A DNA stretch of 64,000 bases. Source: Plumapathes pennacea. Taxonomy: Eukaryota; Cnidaria; Anthozoa; Antipatharia; Myriopathidae. How positions within the stretch are numbered: the first letter of the stretch is position 1; the number at the start of each line of letters is the position of its first letter. Location: assembly GCA_964036295.1 (NCBI GenBank), contig OZ038466.1, positions 4,504,001-4,568,000 on the forward strand, written 5' to 3'. The position numbers were made by a program, and so were the translations under genes. The notes under the pieces were generated by a model. The model saw nothing but the letters and a program-made list of their open reading frames with translations, had not been told where the DNA came from and did no database searches. This document shows, piece by piece, positions 47,052 to 60,083 of this stretch.

Positions 47052-47948
47052 GATGTTCCAACGCCGAAGCTCGTTTCACACAAACTGCAGAAGCTGAGAT
47101 ACACCAGCAAAATTCACAACAATGTTGTTTATGTTTGCGCAGGCACGTCTTTCACGTGACGTCACGGATAAGCTTACTATTGCCTAATAAGAAGTACAGC
47201 TCAAGAGGCCCTTCACATCAGGTTGATCACATGACCAAAATCCACTACTTAACTGAAATTACAAAATTGTTTACCCCATGGAGATCTAAAGTTTGATAAT
47301 TAAACATGAGGGGGCCTGGGGATCCTGAACCCATCCCATTCCCTGGAGAGAAAACTTCTTTTATTCTGTGCTCCAGATTGACAATGAAGTCACGTGAAAG
47401 AAGTCTATAAAACGGCCCTTCTAGTGCCATTCACTGAGGTTCAGCATTTCTCTTTACTGATTAATGACATCCTCGTTCCCAGGCTCTCTTCCCACGGAAA
47501 AGAGTCTGGGAACCAGGATGGATTAATGATTGCATTCCAGAAACCACCATCAGAGAGAAATACTCAGAAGACTTTCGCATGCACCTGAACAGCCGTATTA
47601 GCTGTGTAGCGTTTTAAACCAAACGCTGGCAGGCCGTGGTGCAGTAGAAGCTTCCTTGTTTGATGGTTGTTTTGATCGATTCGATTTTTTCGTAAAACAA
47701 ACTTTAGCATATTGGCAACGTTTTGGAATTCTTGATTAAAAGTGTTCCAGTTTACAAGTTATTTTCTTCATCCGAGAAAAAAGTCTGGATATTGCGAGCG
47801 TCCAGCATATTGGAAAACCGACATCCTCAGTAACAAAATGCCAGCTGCTTTAACGGGAACCACGTGACGCGATGGGTACCACGACACAACAAACACAACA
47901 GGAACTGAAAGAAAGTATAAAACAACTGAAACATCAAACCCAATCTTC
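47052..47948. other. Spacer between HLTF and DLP4
   Basis: The HLTF 3' side and the DLP4 5' side share this roughly 1-kb spacer. A short palindromic element (CTCGTTCCCAGGCTCT and AGAGTCTGGGAACCAGGA, 47,471-47,518) is seen, related to the one at 51,621-51,668. No other gene is seen. Confidence 0.6.
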
Positions 47949-48260
47949 AGAAGTCCTTCAAGGTCTCAACAGCTCGAATCTCTTCTTCAGAAATCCATTT
48001 GACATCTCAAATCCGTTCCTTAGAAGTCCATCAAGGTCTCAATATCTCGAATCTCTTCTTCAGAAATCCATTTGACATCTCGATTCCATTCAACAGAAGT
48101 CCATCAAGGTCTCAACATCTCAAATCTCTTCTTCAGAAATCCATTTGACATCTCAAATCCGTTCCTCAGAAGTCCATCAAGGTCTCAACAGCTCGAATCT
48201 CTTCTTCAGAAATCCATTTGATATCTCAAATCCGTTGCTCAGAAGTCCATCAGGGTCTTC
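47949..48260. repeat. 73-bp tandem repeat grown from the HLTF stop-codon region
   Basis: The unit AGAAGTCCATCAAGGTCTCA begins at 47,949, 48,022, 48,095, 48,168 and 48,241, a constant 73-bp spacing. The last occurrence is the HLTF coding end itself (complement of the VKTLMDF-stop codons), so four further units are copies of the stop region and its downstream flank. Confidence 0.93.
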
Positions 48261-51200
48261 ACATCTCGAATTCTCTGCTGCCGTTTCTCTTCAGCTGAAG
48301 GTTTATTCTTGAACGCTCCAGTCATCAGATCTCTCTTCTTCTTTTGCAAGTCCAACATTCGCTCTTCCACAGTATCTTTCACCACAAACTGAAACAAGTA
48401 GTACATAAAATGAGTGACAGGCAAATATGCTTTGCACACATTCGTGTGTGCACTAAAGGCTGGTTTACACGTACGACGCAAACATAAGTACAGCACAAGA
48501 GAGCGACAGAAGCCTAAGCATAAAGAACGGACGTGCTTGATCCTTATACTTATGCCGCCATTGTCGCTCTTTTGTGCTATGCTTAGGCTTGCACTTGCGC
48601 TTATACTTGCGTCGTACGTGTAAACCAGCCTTAAGTCATAACTGTAAGCTGATTGCTGTCGGATTATCCGTCAAAGTTCTATATCTTGATGCGTAATCAG
48701 TCTGACGAAAAGCTCGTCCACAGACAGATAATTCGTCTCTAGTATAAATTGGGCTAAGAATCAATTTGTCATTGTAATTGACATAATTGTAAGGTATAAT
48801 TATTATAATTTATTGAGTTACCTTGGTGATGACGACATCCTTGGTCTGACCCAATCTGTGGCATCTGTCAAAACACTGCTCCTCCGCTGCTGGGTTCCAG
48901 GCCTACGAAACAAGAATTCCAGTTCACGTAAACAGAACAAGCCGTATCGGAAGCCAAAGGACTGGAATACAAGTTCTGCAATACCTGAGACGAGATACTG
49001 CTATCAAACACAGAACAAGCCCCACAAAACGAATAGGAGTAGTTACGTCAGAACTTTCGTTAGAGTGGTTTTCGGATGACTGTCGAAAGTAATTGTGTGA
49101 TTGCTTTGGTTTTGCGTTTGCTTCGCTTTCGGATTGGTCCACACGAGTTTGTCAGCATGCTCAGCCAATCAGGAACAAAACCAAAACCAAACACTTCTCA
49201 CGCAAGCGATGGCGTGTACTCGCACTGCTGATTGGAAAGTAAAACCAAACGCAAGACCAAACGCAAATTACTTTGGCTTCCAATTGGCTGAACTGTTTTC
49301 TCTCGGTCTCTGTGATTGGCCTGTGTGATTACTTTGGTTTTGGTTTTCGACAGTCATCCGAAAACGGCTCTATTACGTTGTTGGCCGGTATACTAAAGTC
49401 GACTGAGTTAAAACACGCAGTAAACGGGGTCTATATAACTACGCCCATTATATCTTCGGGACCTTAGGAAGATGGGACTGTATGTACACGGGTACCCACA
49501 TACATTACACCCTTCTGTGCTAAATAAAAGATTCTAGTGACAAACTGTAAACAACTGACATACAGGGCATCAACCTAAAGTTGCATGATGCAAATATGTT
49601 GAAAGCTGTAAAGAATGTATATGACTGTTAGTGTTAAAAGCCTGTGCAAACGAATGCAACATGGCTCCGAGCATTATGTTTCATCGGGTTTTTCTTCACT
49701 TACCGGGTCCAACAGGAAGATGCGTGAAGCGGCCGTCAGATTCAGTCCAACACCGCCGGCCTTGAGAGAGAGTAGGAAGACAGTAGGAGAGCCGTCTCTT
49801 GTGTCAGCAAACTTCTCCATGGCCTCTGAGCGCCGTTTTAGGCTCATGGTGCCGTCAAGTCGCACAAACTTAAAGCCCTCCGCCTTCAACGGAGTCTCCA
49901 CCAGAGTGAGCATTGCTGTGAACTGAGAAACGACCAAACTCTTGACTGAGGGATCGTCAGATCTCTGTTTGATTAAAGCGGACATCATGGCATCTACCTG
50001 ATGAAGAGAAAAAAGCGAACGTAAATATTTGCGAAATAAAGGCACTTGTTTATGTATCCGTTCATTGTGCTTGTCCCTAGATCTCCCCGGTCACACCAAA
50101 TCGTCGAGAAAAGAGAGCGCTTCTGTCCACTGATTCAAACTAAAAAACTCCCGTCTTCTAAACACGCTAGCCGTGCCACAACCCGCTAACGTTGGACTTA
50201 AAAGTCTATTATCTTATCTTGTATTAATTTGAATTTGAAAGAACACAAGAGAAGTGTGGAGCACGACGCCGTGGAGTGTCATATTTCTTTTATAAGATGA
50301 GGCAATTGCTAAATCAGAAAAACAGCAACAAGAAATACAATGCAAGCTGACTTCAACCTGACACCCGCAGGCGGCATTCGTTCGCATTTACTAATCAGAT
50401 CGCGTGTATTATTCACCTGATCTTATAAAATGATGATGATGGTGTACATGTATATCTCAAAGACAGGTCGCACTATTGTCTGCGCACGTGTGAAATGCCA
50501 GCAATTTCTGAGTTTCGAGATCTTTGTGCGGCAAAAGGTCACTTGTAACAACAGTACTTAAGGTTTTCCTTTGGCAGGGAGCTAAAATAATTATTTGCGC
50601 TTTTGTGTTGGGACGTAAAAGTCGTAATTCAGGCTTTTACTCGTGAACATTATCTCGGCATTTAGAAAACATGTTTTCAGTTGCTTTTACCTATTTCGCA
50701 CAAGCTCACACAATCTATTACTCTTCAGAAGCGTTCATCTGATTTTACCAGCAGATCTGTACACTCTTTCTTTCGTTTGCTTTCTTTACCTTCACAGATC
50801 GCTCTTCGGTTGCGATAAAAACTGCAGTGAAAAATACGAGCGGTGTTTTCCATTCCGTCCAAAAACTTGTTACAAACAAATTACGACTGTTAAGCCCCAT
50901 GCACACGAGCAAGTTTTCTATGACAAATTTTCTGTGACAAATGATTTGCCCGTGTATACGGTCGAGCAACTTTTTTTTCACAAGTTTTTTGACAAATTTT
51001 CGTTGTTTCTTTTCCTTCTGACTTTGACTTCCATAAACTTTTCGCGTGATCTCAAAGCCTCCAGCAAGAGGCTAACTGCATTATTTGGCTAATTCAAAGA
51101 CTTTGTTGTCAATGTTGTGGATGCCGCCATCTTGACCGTGCGAACACGCTTGCAAATGAAGACATGGGAACTAAAGTTTTCCGAAAAACTTTGACAAGTT

Positions 51201-52298
51201 TTCGTGTACACGATCAAATTTCACATGTGACAAGTTTTCCTTGTCATAAAAAAGCTAGTACGCCAGCTTTTCAGCAAATGCATTTGTCACAGAAAATTTG
51301 CCCAAATTTTCTCATGTACATGAGCAAAAAAATCTTGTCACAGAAAACTTGTCATAGAAAACTTGCTCGTGTGCATGGGGCTTTACGTCCCAACACAGAA
51401 GCTCGAATAAATAATTTAGTTCCCTGCAAAAGGAAAACCTCAACTTTTAGGGGAAACTCTTAACTTTTGACAAAAACCGAGCGGTAGTAACGTTTTTTGC
51501 AAAAAGTTACCGAGTTGCTAGGTGATGCGCCGACCAGACATCGCAGGCGGTTCACGCATGCGCATGCATTATTGCGACCTGTCCACCTCAAAACGTACTG
51601 ACCGGAAGTAAGAGGACAACCTCGTTCCCAGGCTCTTTCATTTCCCGGTTGAAGAGCCTGGGAACGAGTTTGGTAAAAGGATAGGAAACGTTGGACTATG
51701 TCGCAGAGGAAGAACATAAACAATCTGCTTTAAAGCAACACACCTTAGAACTGGAATGCCACTCTTCCTGCCCGTCAACCTGTTCGGAACTTTCACTCTC
51801 CACTGGGACCTCAACAAGTCGATCCAGAGAAACATCAGCACGGCACAGGGGGCACCGAGGATGCAGCTCTGTGGACTGAATCACGTCTTGAATACAGCGG
51901 CGGCAGAACACATGAGCACAGTGCGTGATAACAGGGATAGTCAGTGAGTCCAGACAGACGGGACACTCCTCGTCTATCCCAGAACTTAGTAACGTCATCC
52001 ATGTGCTGATCAGTTTTTGTCGGAGCTCCTCGGGGGTGGCATTTTGATCGACATCTGACGAGGAAAATGAAATGTCGTGAAATGTCACGGGGACGTTCTT
52101 TCTTGCGATGTTTGTCTGTGTAAAGCCTTTCAATTAAGAAATATAGTATGCATTAGCGTACTATGCTGAGTTATAGAAGCACGAGGAAATTTGAAAGAAC
52201 ATGAGAGAAGCGTGGAGAAGCAGACACGATACTCCATTCCTAATTGAGAAGATTAAGGGACATGTGGCCCTCTTGCGACAAAGACCGCAAGCTCGAGT

Positions 52299-52332
<34 letters not shown>

Positions 52333-55300
52333 CATTCTTTTAGCGTACTATGCTGAGTTATAGATTGAAGCACGCGGGAATTTGAAAGAACACGAGAGAA
52401 GCGTGGAGAAACCACGTCACGGAGAAAAAGAAGGGGTTTTTTTGGAGCAGAGACGATACTCCATTCCTAATTGGGAATATTAAGGAAAATGAGGTCCTTT
52501 TGCGTCAAAGCCAACGCAAGCTCGAGTCAAAAGAATTGCGTTCGTTTGGAAAATGAGAATATGTCTATTCCGAAATATTCCGGAATGTATTCTTATTCCA
52601 GAATAGTGCCAAACGAACGCACCCACATCGACCTCAGATTGATACATCATGCGTTTTACCTCAACGTTGACACAAGTTAAAACTAGTTCTTGCAGGGACT
52701 AGCATTGCATTAATACAAAACAGACGGCAGGCCGGACTGAGAAAACAATATTGCAATGACATCTAAATATATCTGCAATATTGTACTTGCCCCTTGCAGA
52801 CTGTAGTAGCTTGGCACACAGCTTCGGATGGCAGCAGATTTGACGCAGCCGCATCAGTATTGCAAGAACGTCAGCATAGTTGTTCAGAACTGTTCCTGCC
52901 TTGAAATACCTTGGATGAAATAAAAGTGATTTACCTTTAAAACATCTGCAAGTACCCAACTGGAAATAACGTTGCCGCGATAACACATTTTGGATGTAAG
53001 TACTGTATAAGCGCTTTTCGGATGACTGTCGAAAACCAAACCCAATACAATCATAGATCCAATTAATGAGGCGAGCAAAAACACGTCCGACCAATTATAA
53101 GTACGAGCAAAACCAAAACCAAAACCAAAACCAAGTAATTGCGATTGGTTTTACTAACCAATCAGCAGTGAGAGAACACGCCATCGCCACTTGCTTTCTT
53201 GCGTGAAAATTTCGCAACCAGGTGTTGCTTTTGCTCTTGACTGGCCAAGACTGTTGCAAAACTTGTTAGGACCAATCGGAAAGCGCAGAAAAGCAACCAA
53301 ACCAATCACACCATTATTTTCAAAAGCCATGCGAAAACGGTTCTGTACATAGGGTGATACATGCAGTAAGATAACAGCATTTTAAAATGACACTATGCAT
53401 CCTCGGAGACCCAGGGGCGAGAGACAACCCCCCCCCCCCCCCCTCTTCCCCCTCCGCCAATTTCTGTGTCCCGCCCAATGATCTGCCCCTGGTCTGGGTG
53501 TCCGAAGATGGACACTGTGCAGTTCGCGTTTAGCGGTTTAAATATGCATGCAAAAAATCGCCGGATTCTCTAACATGGTTACCCAGAAATCCACCTGATG
53601 CCAGTGTAAACAAACACTCAAAGGGCTCACTTACTTTCCTATCACAATCCTGCCTTCCTTCGCGATTGAATCATAAAACTTGCGCTCTTCCAGGGACAGC
53701 TCCACTGGCTGAAGAAACACGTGTCTCTCTGGCAGCTGCACCAACGGTTGCCCATTTACTTTCTGGTCCTTGGTGCGACGCATGGCTATGCTTCTCATGA
53801 GAGCTTGGACACGCCTAAAGAGGAAACATCAAGGGTTACGAATCTAGTTGAATCCCTTCCAACTGACCCTTCATCCATTATACCGTCAAAGATTCACTCA
53901 TCCCAAGAAACGCCCAACTCCTGAACTGTCAAATGACCACACGAACTCAAATGAAAGCTCTCAATGAGCACATTTTGACAACAGCACTCGCATTGCTGTT
54001 CCAACCTAATTCGATGCATTCTGTAACGTAAGTTGTGCACAATAAATTCCTCTTATTTCCACTGACTTATTCAACGTGACGAAGGCCTGGGCCGTCTGTG
54101 GGGGCTCATGGTTGGGTTACCGGGATGCTTTTGACGTCACGGGCCTGGGCGATGACACCGCGGAAATATGTTGACGTCACTTTCGTTGGTCAGCGTTCGT
54201 CCCCATGGCTATCTAACTTCTCATACTTTGAGGTAAAAATTCACATCGTGTGCAAACCTCGTTTTTCTTGTGCACAACTTATGATATAGAAAATGCATTG
54301 AACTAACTTGTAGTTGAGTGTCGAGTCCTAGTATTGAGTTTCTTGGCTAAGTCTTGAGGTTTTACGAACGTTACATTTAACTACAAAGTCTGCACTTGAA
54401 TCCACGGTTTTGTGCAATAACCGCTGACTCAAAAGCAAGGTGACCGCACGGCCAAAAAACGTATTTCCGCGGTGTCCTGGGCGATGCAGCTGTTCTTGCC
54501 AAGCCTTACCCCAATGCATTCTTGTCTCCCTCGCTAAGCGGACGCTCAATGCACCGACGCCACCACTGTTTGTCTGTGAACGGATCCAGCTTGAGGAAAC
54601 AGATGATGGACCAGAGATCCTTCATGGAATTCTGAATGGGTGTACCAGTGATGACCCAGCGTCTCTCTGCTTTCAGCGCATGTGCTGCTTTTGACATCTG
54701 AGCATTGGGATTTCTGATGGTGTGCCCTTCATCCAGGACAACACGCAGCCAATTTAACTTTATTAGTGCAGAATTACCCTGCAGATATGTGAACAAATAT
54801 TAATACTAACATGAAAATTTAAACCCTGAAACCAACTAAATCCTAACCCAACCCTTAAAAAAGAAAAACTGGGCACATAAAGGTCCATGAACGCCCCCAA
54901 TAAATCAAATTCAAGTTTTTATTTAAATTCTCTCACACGAGAAAACATCACGTAGTAAGGAAGACCTTTTTTTTTCTGATAAGCTGCTTAGATCAATCCT
55001 CATGGTGTTGCTCGTAAAATTGAGCACCCTAAGCAGTTTTGACCGATTTTGATCTCTTAGAGGTAGGACAAGAATCCCAGTCCTTATTTATGAGGAAGTT
55101 CCCCCCTCCCTAGGGGGTCTAAACCAGACAGTGAGTATACATTTAAGGCTCAATTCACACACCTTGGAGAATTCAGATGCCAGGGTTTGATAGGTTGTCA
55201 GAACAACGTCTTGGTCTGCGAGTATATTTGCTTTCTTGGTTCGATCAGAGCCATAATACATGTAAACATCAAGAACTCCTGGATGTACATGACTGCTGAG

Positions 55301-58300
55301 CTGATCCTAAAAATCGCAACATCACATAATAATCTTACTTCAGATAATAGTGTTTTTTACCAACACATGTCATGGCTTTCAGCAAAATTGTATCAGTAAG
55401 TTCACAACACTTGTTGTTACATAAGTACCTGCCAGTTGCTCATCACAGACAGAGGACAAACCACGAGAGTAGGCCTGGGTCCACATGTTGCTGGGGTCTT
55501 TGTCACGGTGCTTGGTACCAGTCCTCCACTGGTGAAACCAGTTCCTTCACTTGGTGCAGACTCATCAGTTACAGAACAGACTGCTGTTACAACATAAGAT
55601 AAATGGGATCGATAAATGTGTAAAGAAGCACTCACTGTCATTGTGAGTGTCCTGCAAAGTAAAAAGAAATATGCAATCCACCCCAAGGTCATAAAAAATA
55701 TCCAAACATGTTCCCAACCTTGTGGTCATCAAAATTGTTCAAAAAAGTTCACCCCCCTCCCCCCCCACACGGTCATCAAAATTTTCCAAAAATTTCCCCA
55801 CCCTGCAGTCATCAAAATTTTTCACAAATTTTCACCGCCCTGCAGTCATCAAAAATTTTCAAAACTTTTCACCAGTCATCGAAATTTTTCACAAATTTTC
55901 ACCACCCCACGGTTAGCAATTTTTTTACAAATATTTCCCCTTCCCACAACCATTAAAAATTTTAAAAAAAATTACTACCCTGAGGTCACCAAAAATTTTC
56001 AAAAAATTCACCACCCTGCAGTCATAAAAGTTTGCCAAAAATATTCACCACCCCACGGTCACGAAAGTTTCCTGCAAATGAAGGGGAATCCATCTTGAGG
56101 GTTCAGGAAGTCAAAATGTGAGCAACAACAGTCTTCCTGGAGACTACTTTAACCCAGACAATCACAGCCAATGTACTGAACATACCAATGTCTGATATCT
56201 CTGGAGCAGCATCAGGCTTCATTCTTGGTAGAGGAGGAGCACCAACAAGTGCTTCCTTCACAAACACCACATCACCACCTGCAGAACTGCTGGAATTTGT
56301 GACAAAGGAATCCCTACCTTCGTATTTACCTAGAATCATAGTTGGAAGAAAACACTTGGCAAACATATTTTACATAAATATGTTTTCAGTCCCAGAACAA
56401 GACAAAACAACCCATACACTCTATTGTATGGGTTGCTGGCAAACTCAGTACACTGTAAGTACAACACGCAGCTGTTTAATCTTTCACTCCCAAGCTCAAA
56501 ATGCAGTATCTCCAAACTTTTTAAGAAGGAAATGTATAAGTTAGCAACTGAGCAAGGTATCAAAAGCCAAGTTCTCTTTACTCTGCTGCCAAAACTGAAG
56601 GAGAAAATTGAAGTTGATCACTCTTGGTTGTGAAAGGGTCAAACCCTTTCACAACCAAGAGTGATCAACTTCAATATTGTTCAGTTTCTCACCAGAGACA
56701 TGTCATAGTATAAGGAACTTGCCTTTTGATACCTTGCTTAGATCAGTTCTTACCACATACTGACATACATTTTCTTCTCAAGAGGTTGGATCGAAGAGTC
56801 TGTATTTTGAATTTGGGAGTGAAAGGGTTAAAGTGGGCTTCAACAAAACGATGATGGCACCTTTCTTCCCTGTAGTCTGCTTGGGGGCCTTCTTTGGTTT
56901 CTTTGGTTGGACAGCTGCATCTTCCTCAATTTTGTCCTCATCCATCACAGTTTCCATGTACTTAATTGTCTTCCTTGTAGTCCTGCCACAATTAAAGAAA
57001 TGTGTGAGTTATGGTGCTCACTAGTAATCAACTTAACTGGTGGTCTGGTAAATGAGGTTAGAAAACCTTCCTACCTTGAGGAATGCCGGAGTGGTTGCTG
57101 GCTACAGGTCTCTTCAGGAAGTAGTGTTGGTACAAAATCAGGGTCTTCTTTCCCTGTCATGATACAGCTGGGTTCCTCATTTACGCATTCATCCTCTTCC
57201 TCCTCCCACTCTTCTTCATCAACACTCTTCTTCCGTTTCCTCCTCTTTCTCAATTCCTTCCTCTCCTTCAACGGTACATGTACCTAAACAATCACATAAA
57301 CAGTGGAAAACAAGTCCTCAAAAATTAATATATATTATGTTGTTTTCCATTTTATTTACAAGTTATTATAATTTCAGCTGTCAATTAATTTCTTTAAATA
57401 ATATTATTGTAATCTGGGTAAGTGTACTGTAGTCCAGTGAATTGCGACTGACAAATCAAAATATAATTTAATCCTTTGTTTGCTGAACTCTGCTCTATTA
57501 CGTATAATGTGTACATTATACCCTGGACTATTTTTAATTTGTTGACCATTTAATTGTTTATGGGGCAGTTTTGGTTAATTACAACTCTTTAGTCTGACAC
57601 CATTTTTTTCACAATTTAACATAATAATTTTTAATTTTTTTTCCAAAGTACCTAATCCTACATCATCTCAACTGCTACCTTCTGTCCTGGTGTCTCTGGT
57701 TTCCAGTCCTGAATTTTGACCAACGGCTTTCCATTGTGGAAATTTGTCAGTATTAAAGAGATCACCTCCAGCGTTTTGCCAAGCCCCATGTCATCTGCTA
57801 GAATCCCTCCCAACACACACTCAGGCCGTTTGCTTGCACTGTGGTTCGTTGCAGAGTTGAAGTACTCCTTTCCTTTCTTGCTTGCTTGTTCTTTCCAGAA
57901 GGGAGGGAGGTCTCGTGAATTCTCACGAGCTACCATCCATGCTAGTCCTTGTTTTTGATGATGGAATAGTTTACTCTTTAATGCCTGCAGGACGTGTAAG
58001 TCCAACAAGCTTTAAATGTGCAACAATGAAATAACAACCTGCACCTTGCTTTATGGAGGTTGAATGCCTAGGTCCAAGACGAGAAGCACTGCTTTCATGG
58101 CTGGCAATTTCGGCAACCCAGCCACGAGACCCTACAATGGCCCAGGCACCTATCACACTAAATAAGTCAGTCGGAACTCGCCAAATAGTCAAACTGAGAA
58201 CAGTGGAACAGGAGGGGGGAAGGGGGTACAAAACACACACTCCACTCCGCCATCCTTGTACAAAAGTACTGTTTCGTGGAAGTTAAATACAAACTAACCT

Positions 58301-60083
58301 CAGCTGGTTCCAATACTGCAGTTTTGTCCTCTACTCCTAATTTATTGAAAAGACCATCCAGCTCATCTTTCATCTGCAAAAAATGGAGAATCACACATCA
58401 AGTTAAACTTGCTTAGAACATACTATTTTGATACCAAGTATTGTCAACACCCAGTACATTTTAAATAGACTTGATCAATATTGAACATGAGTACACAGGA
58501 CACTCAGTAAAAAGAAGACTGTAGCTATGATCATGCACTAGGACAGATAGTTAGTTCTGAGAAAGTTATCAGGAAAATCTTCTAACCCAATGAAAGAGTC
58601 TGGGCTTAAACTAGCAGACAGTTTAAGGCTTCTGTCACACCCTGCACACAACCTATTATTGGCAACTTTTCATTAGTCTTTGTTCAACAGTTTTCAATTT
58701 TAGTTTATTTGGATTTAGAGAAGAAAGGATCAACTTGCAATCAACTTTATTTAGTTCTTTACTAGATAAAAATATTATAAAAATATTATGCAGTATGGGT
58801 AACCTGGCATTTGATAGCTTGCTCTGATGAAAGCTGACCAAACTATTAATTAAATCTCAGTTATCACCAAATATAACTTTTTTTAAGTCTTAAGTGCAGG
58901 CTGGGAGAATTTGTATTGTACATGTGTCATAGTTTTAGGGATTACAAAGGTGACAGAAAAATAAAGCATATCTCCACATTTACCTTTTCTTTGGAGATCT
59001 TTATGGCTGGTGGACCCACCATGTATAAGCTGTTGGATGCCCCACTCTTGTTTAGGGCAGGCTCCTTTCCTCTCCTCAGCACATAGCCATACCTACGCAT
59101 TGTGTCGATCACTGTCTGCTCATCTTCAGATTTGCTCCAAAAGGAGATATCACAAGGCATTTGGTAGATGTTTGTTTTTCCAAAGGGTACCACGCTAAAT
59201 TCCCAGCAGGTACATAAAATATAATAATGATCACAATGTTGATGTTGACAAGCAACCCAATCCCTGGAGCTTCGAAGTACAAACACATCTTGGCCATGTT
59301 GGTGCCAAGTTAATTAATTCACGAGCAAATATAATCTGGCCAACCCAACATGGCCAATCAATACATGATACTATGTACTATGTCACATAAAACCAAGCCA
59401 AATATGAGGGCCTCGGTTTTAAGGTTAGAAGCTGCAGCTTTAACTTCCAGGCACCGCTATACAGGTGCAGAATAAGAATGTGGAGAATCTGAAAAGCAAG
59501 AATGAAAACTGGATCTCAACTAGTACTTTCGCACCATCAGGCCGCGCGCCCCAAAGTAGACAACTTGTCAAACGGCCAAAAAAGCAACGTACATGCATTT
59601 ACCTCTCAGTTGCTGGCAAACTTTGGAGGGTAGTTTCTGTCAACAGATGAGTAACGATTGAAGCACTGTCACACACTAATCACTGTCTTACGGTATATAA
59701 CGACGGCAAATCCTCGTGCGCGCACATTAACGCTGCAGCCATAATACTATACAGAATATTAAGTGCACTCGGGGCATCGTTCGAGTTCAGGCTTACCCTT
59801 CTACTCTTGCTAATCCTTTGTCCAACACATCAGCAAGAGCCCGAGCAAGTTCCCTTTTGATGTGTCCGACCTGAATGCCTCGCACATTGTCCACGCGTAC
59901 AGCATTGCGGTCGTACGGATTGTGAGGTTCTCTCACCAGCGACACCATTTCTCTGCTATTCACTTGACCATTGTAATACCTTATACCCACAATATCTCCC
60001 CTGTAAACCCCAGCGTACACTTCATCGTCCAGCTCATCAATTGAAGTTACGTTCACAACGCTACTGAAGGACGAACAGGCCAT
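48239..60083 (-). CDS. HLTF: HLTF: helicase-like transcription factor, SNF2 ATPase / RING E3 ligase
   Basis: Sixteen exons on the minus strand: 59797-60083, 58984-59194, 58299-58373, 57679-57984, 57075-57283, 56861-56982, 56186-56329, 55429-55583, 55163-55306, 54510-54778, 53635-53814, 52791-52909, 51744-52054, 49704-49997, 48822-48902 and 48239-48388. Phases join throughout (3,057 nt, 1,018 codons plus stop; human HLTF is about 1,009). The N-terminus has a HIRAN domain (about 22-100, [17 protein letters not shown]). The split SNF2 ATPase has DMGLGKT (256-262), DEGH (567-570) and [11 protein letters not shown] (951-961). A C3HC4 RING sits inside the helicase (C771, C774, C786, H788, C791, C794, C808, C811). 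The acidic/basic insert (about 294-420) is poorly conserved, as in relatives. HLTF orthologues bind 3' DNA ends through HIRAN, reverse stalled forks and extend K63 ubiquitin chains on PCNA in the nucleus. Intron 12 needs a GC donor. All key residues are present. Confidence 0.95.
48454..48633. mobile_element. Foldback MITE-like element
   Basis: The ends TAAAGGCTGGTTTACACGTA and TACGTGTAAACCAGCCTTA are inverted and continue inward through CGACGCAA. Same family as 3,142-3,313. It lies in HLTF intron 15. Confidence 0.85.
49066..49365. mobile_element. MITE-like element with GTTTTCGGATGACTGTCGAAA ends
   Basis: The terminal inverted repeat is GGTTTTCGGATGACTGTCGA and its complement at 49,345-49,365, with CCAAAACCAAA-rich subterminal sequence. 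A relative is at 53,014-53,338. It lies in HLTF intron 14. Confidence 0.82.
50553..51455. mobile_element. Nested foldback elements
   Basis: The inner element 50,891-51,385 has inverted ends TAAGCCCCATGCACACGAGC and GCTCGTGTGCATGGGGCTTTA. Outside it, GGTTTTCCTTTGGCAGGGAG (from about 50,563) and TTGGGACGTAAA return inverted at about 51,386-51,445, so either a wider foldback was entered by the inner one or they form one long hairpin. It lies in HLTF intron 13. Confidence 0.78.
51621..51668. repeat. Short palindromic element
   Basis: CTCGTTCCCAGGCTCT and AGAGCCTGGGAACGAG form a stem with a loop of about 15 bases. A diverged copy is at 47,471-47,518. It is in an HLTF intron. Confidence 0.7.
52155..52525. 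repeat. Tandem duplication with A-run in HLTF intron 12
   Basis: Two copies of a segment starting GCGTACTATGCTGAGTTATA (52,156 and 52,341) and ending near AAGCTCGAGTCAAAA are separated by an A-run of about 33 (52,299-52,331). The second copy has a roughly 30-bp insertion. Confidence 0.8.
52533..52622. mobile_element. Short foldback element
   Basis: ATTGCGTTCGTTTGG and CCAAACGAACGCA are inverted, with ATATTCCGGAAT-type palindromic sequence between. It is about 90 bp and lies in HLTF intron 12. Confidence 0.7.
53014..53338. mobile_element. MITE-like element, relative of 49,066-49,365
   Basis: The left end CTTTTCGGATGACTGTCGAA matches the family. The right end (CAAAAGCCATGCGAAAAC) is diverged. 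CCAAAACC-rich subterminal sequence is present. It lies in HLTF intron 11. Confidence 0.65.
55700..56070. repeat. Degenerate tandem repeat, unit about 40 bp
   Basis: Units of the form CACCCTGCAGTCATCAAAAT followed by TTTTCAAAAATTTTCAC recur about nine times with many changes. The long plus-strand frame here is a by-product of the repeat. It lies in HLTF intron 7. Confidence 0.8.
56476..56831. mobile_element. Two abutting MITE-like elements, CCCTTTCACTCCCAAG family
   Basis: The first (about 56,476-56,641) and second (56,643-56,831) meet at GAAAGGGTCAAACCCTTTC, each with inverted ends of the family. The second ends 30 bp from the HLTF exon 6 donor. A partial relative is at about 58,800-58,915. 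Confidence 0.78.

Noticed and set aside
50643-51092. 149-codon plus-strand frame
   Set aside because: It runs through the arm of a foldback element in an HLTF intron and has no recognisable domain.
54073-54490. Two TGACGTCA sites and an inverted CCGCGG-containing pair in HLTF intron 10
   Set aside because: Could be an intronic enhancer or a decayed element, but the arms match poorly and nothing else supports a regulatory role.
55616-56098. 160-codon plus-strand frame rich in Ser, Pro, Phe and Lys
   Set aside because: It is produced by a degenerate 40-bp tandem repeat lacking stops in that frame; it lies across HLTF exon 8 and intron 7 on the opposite strand.
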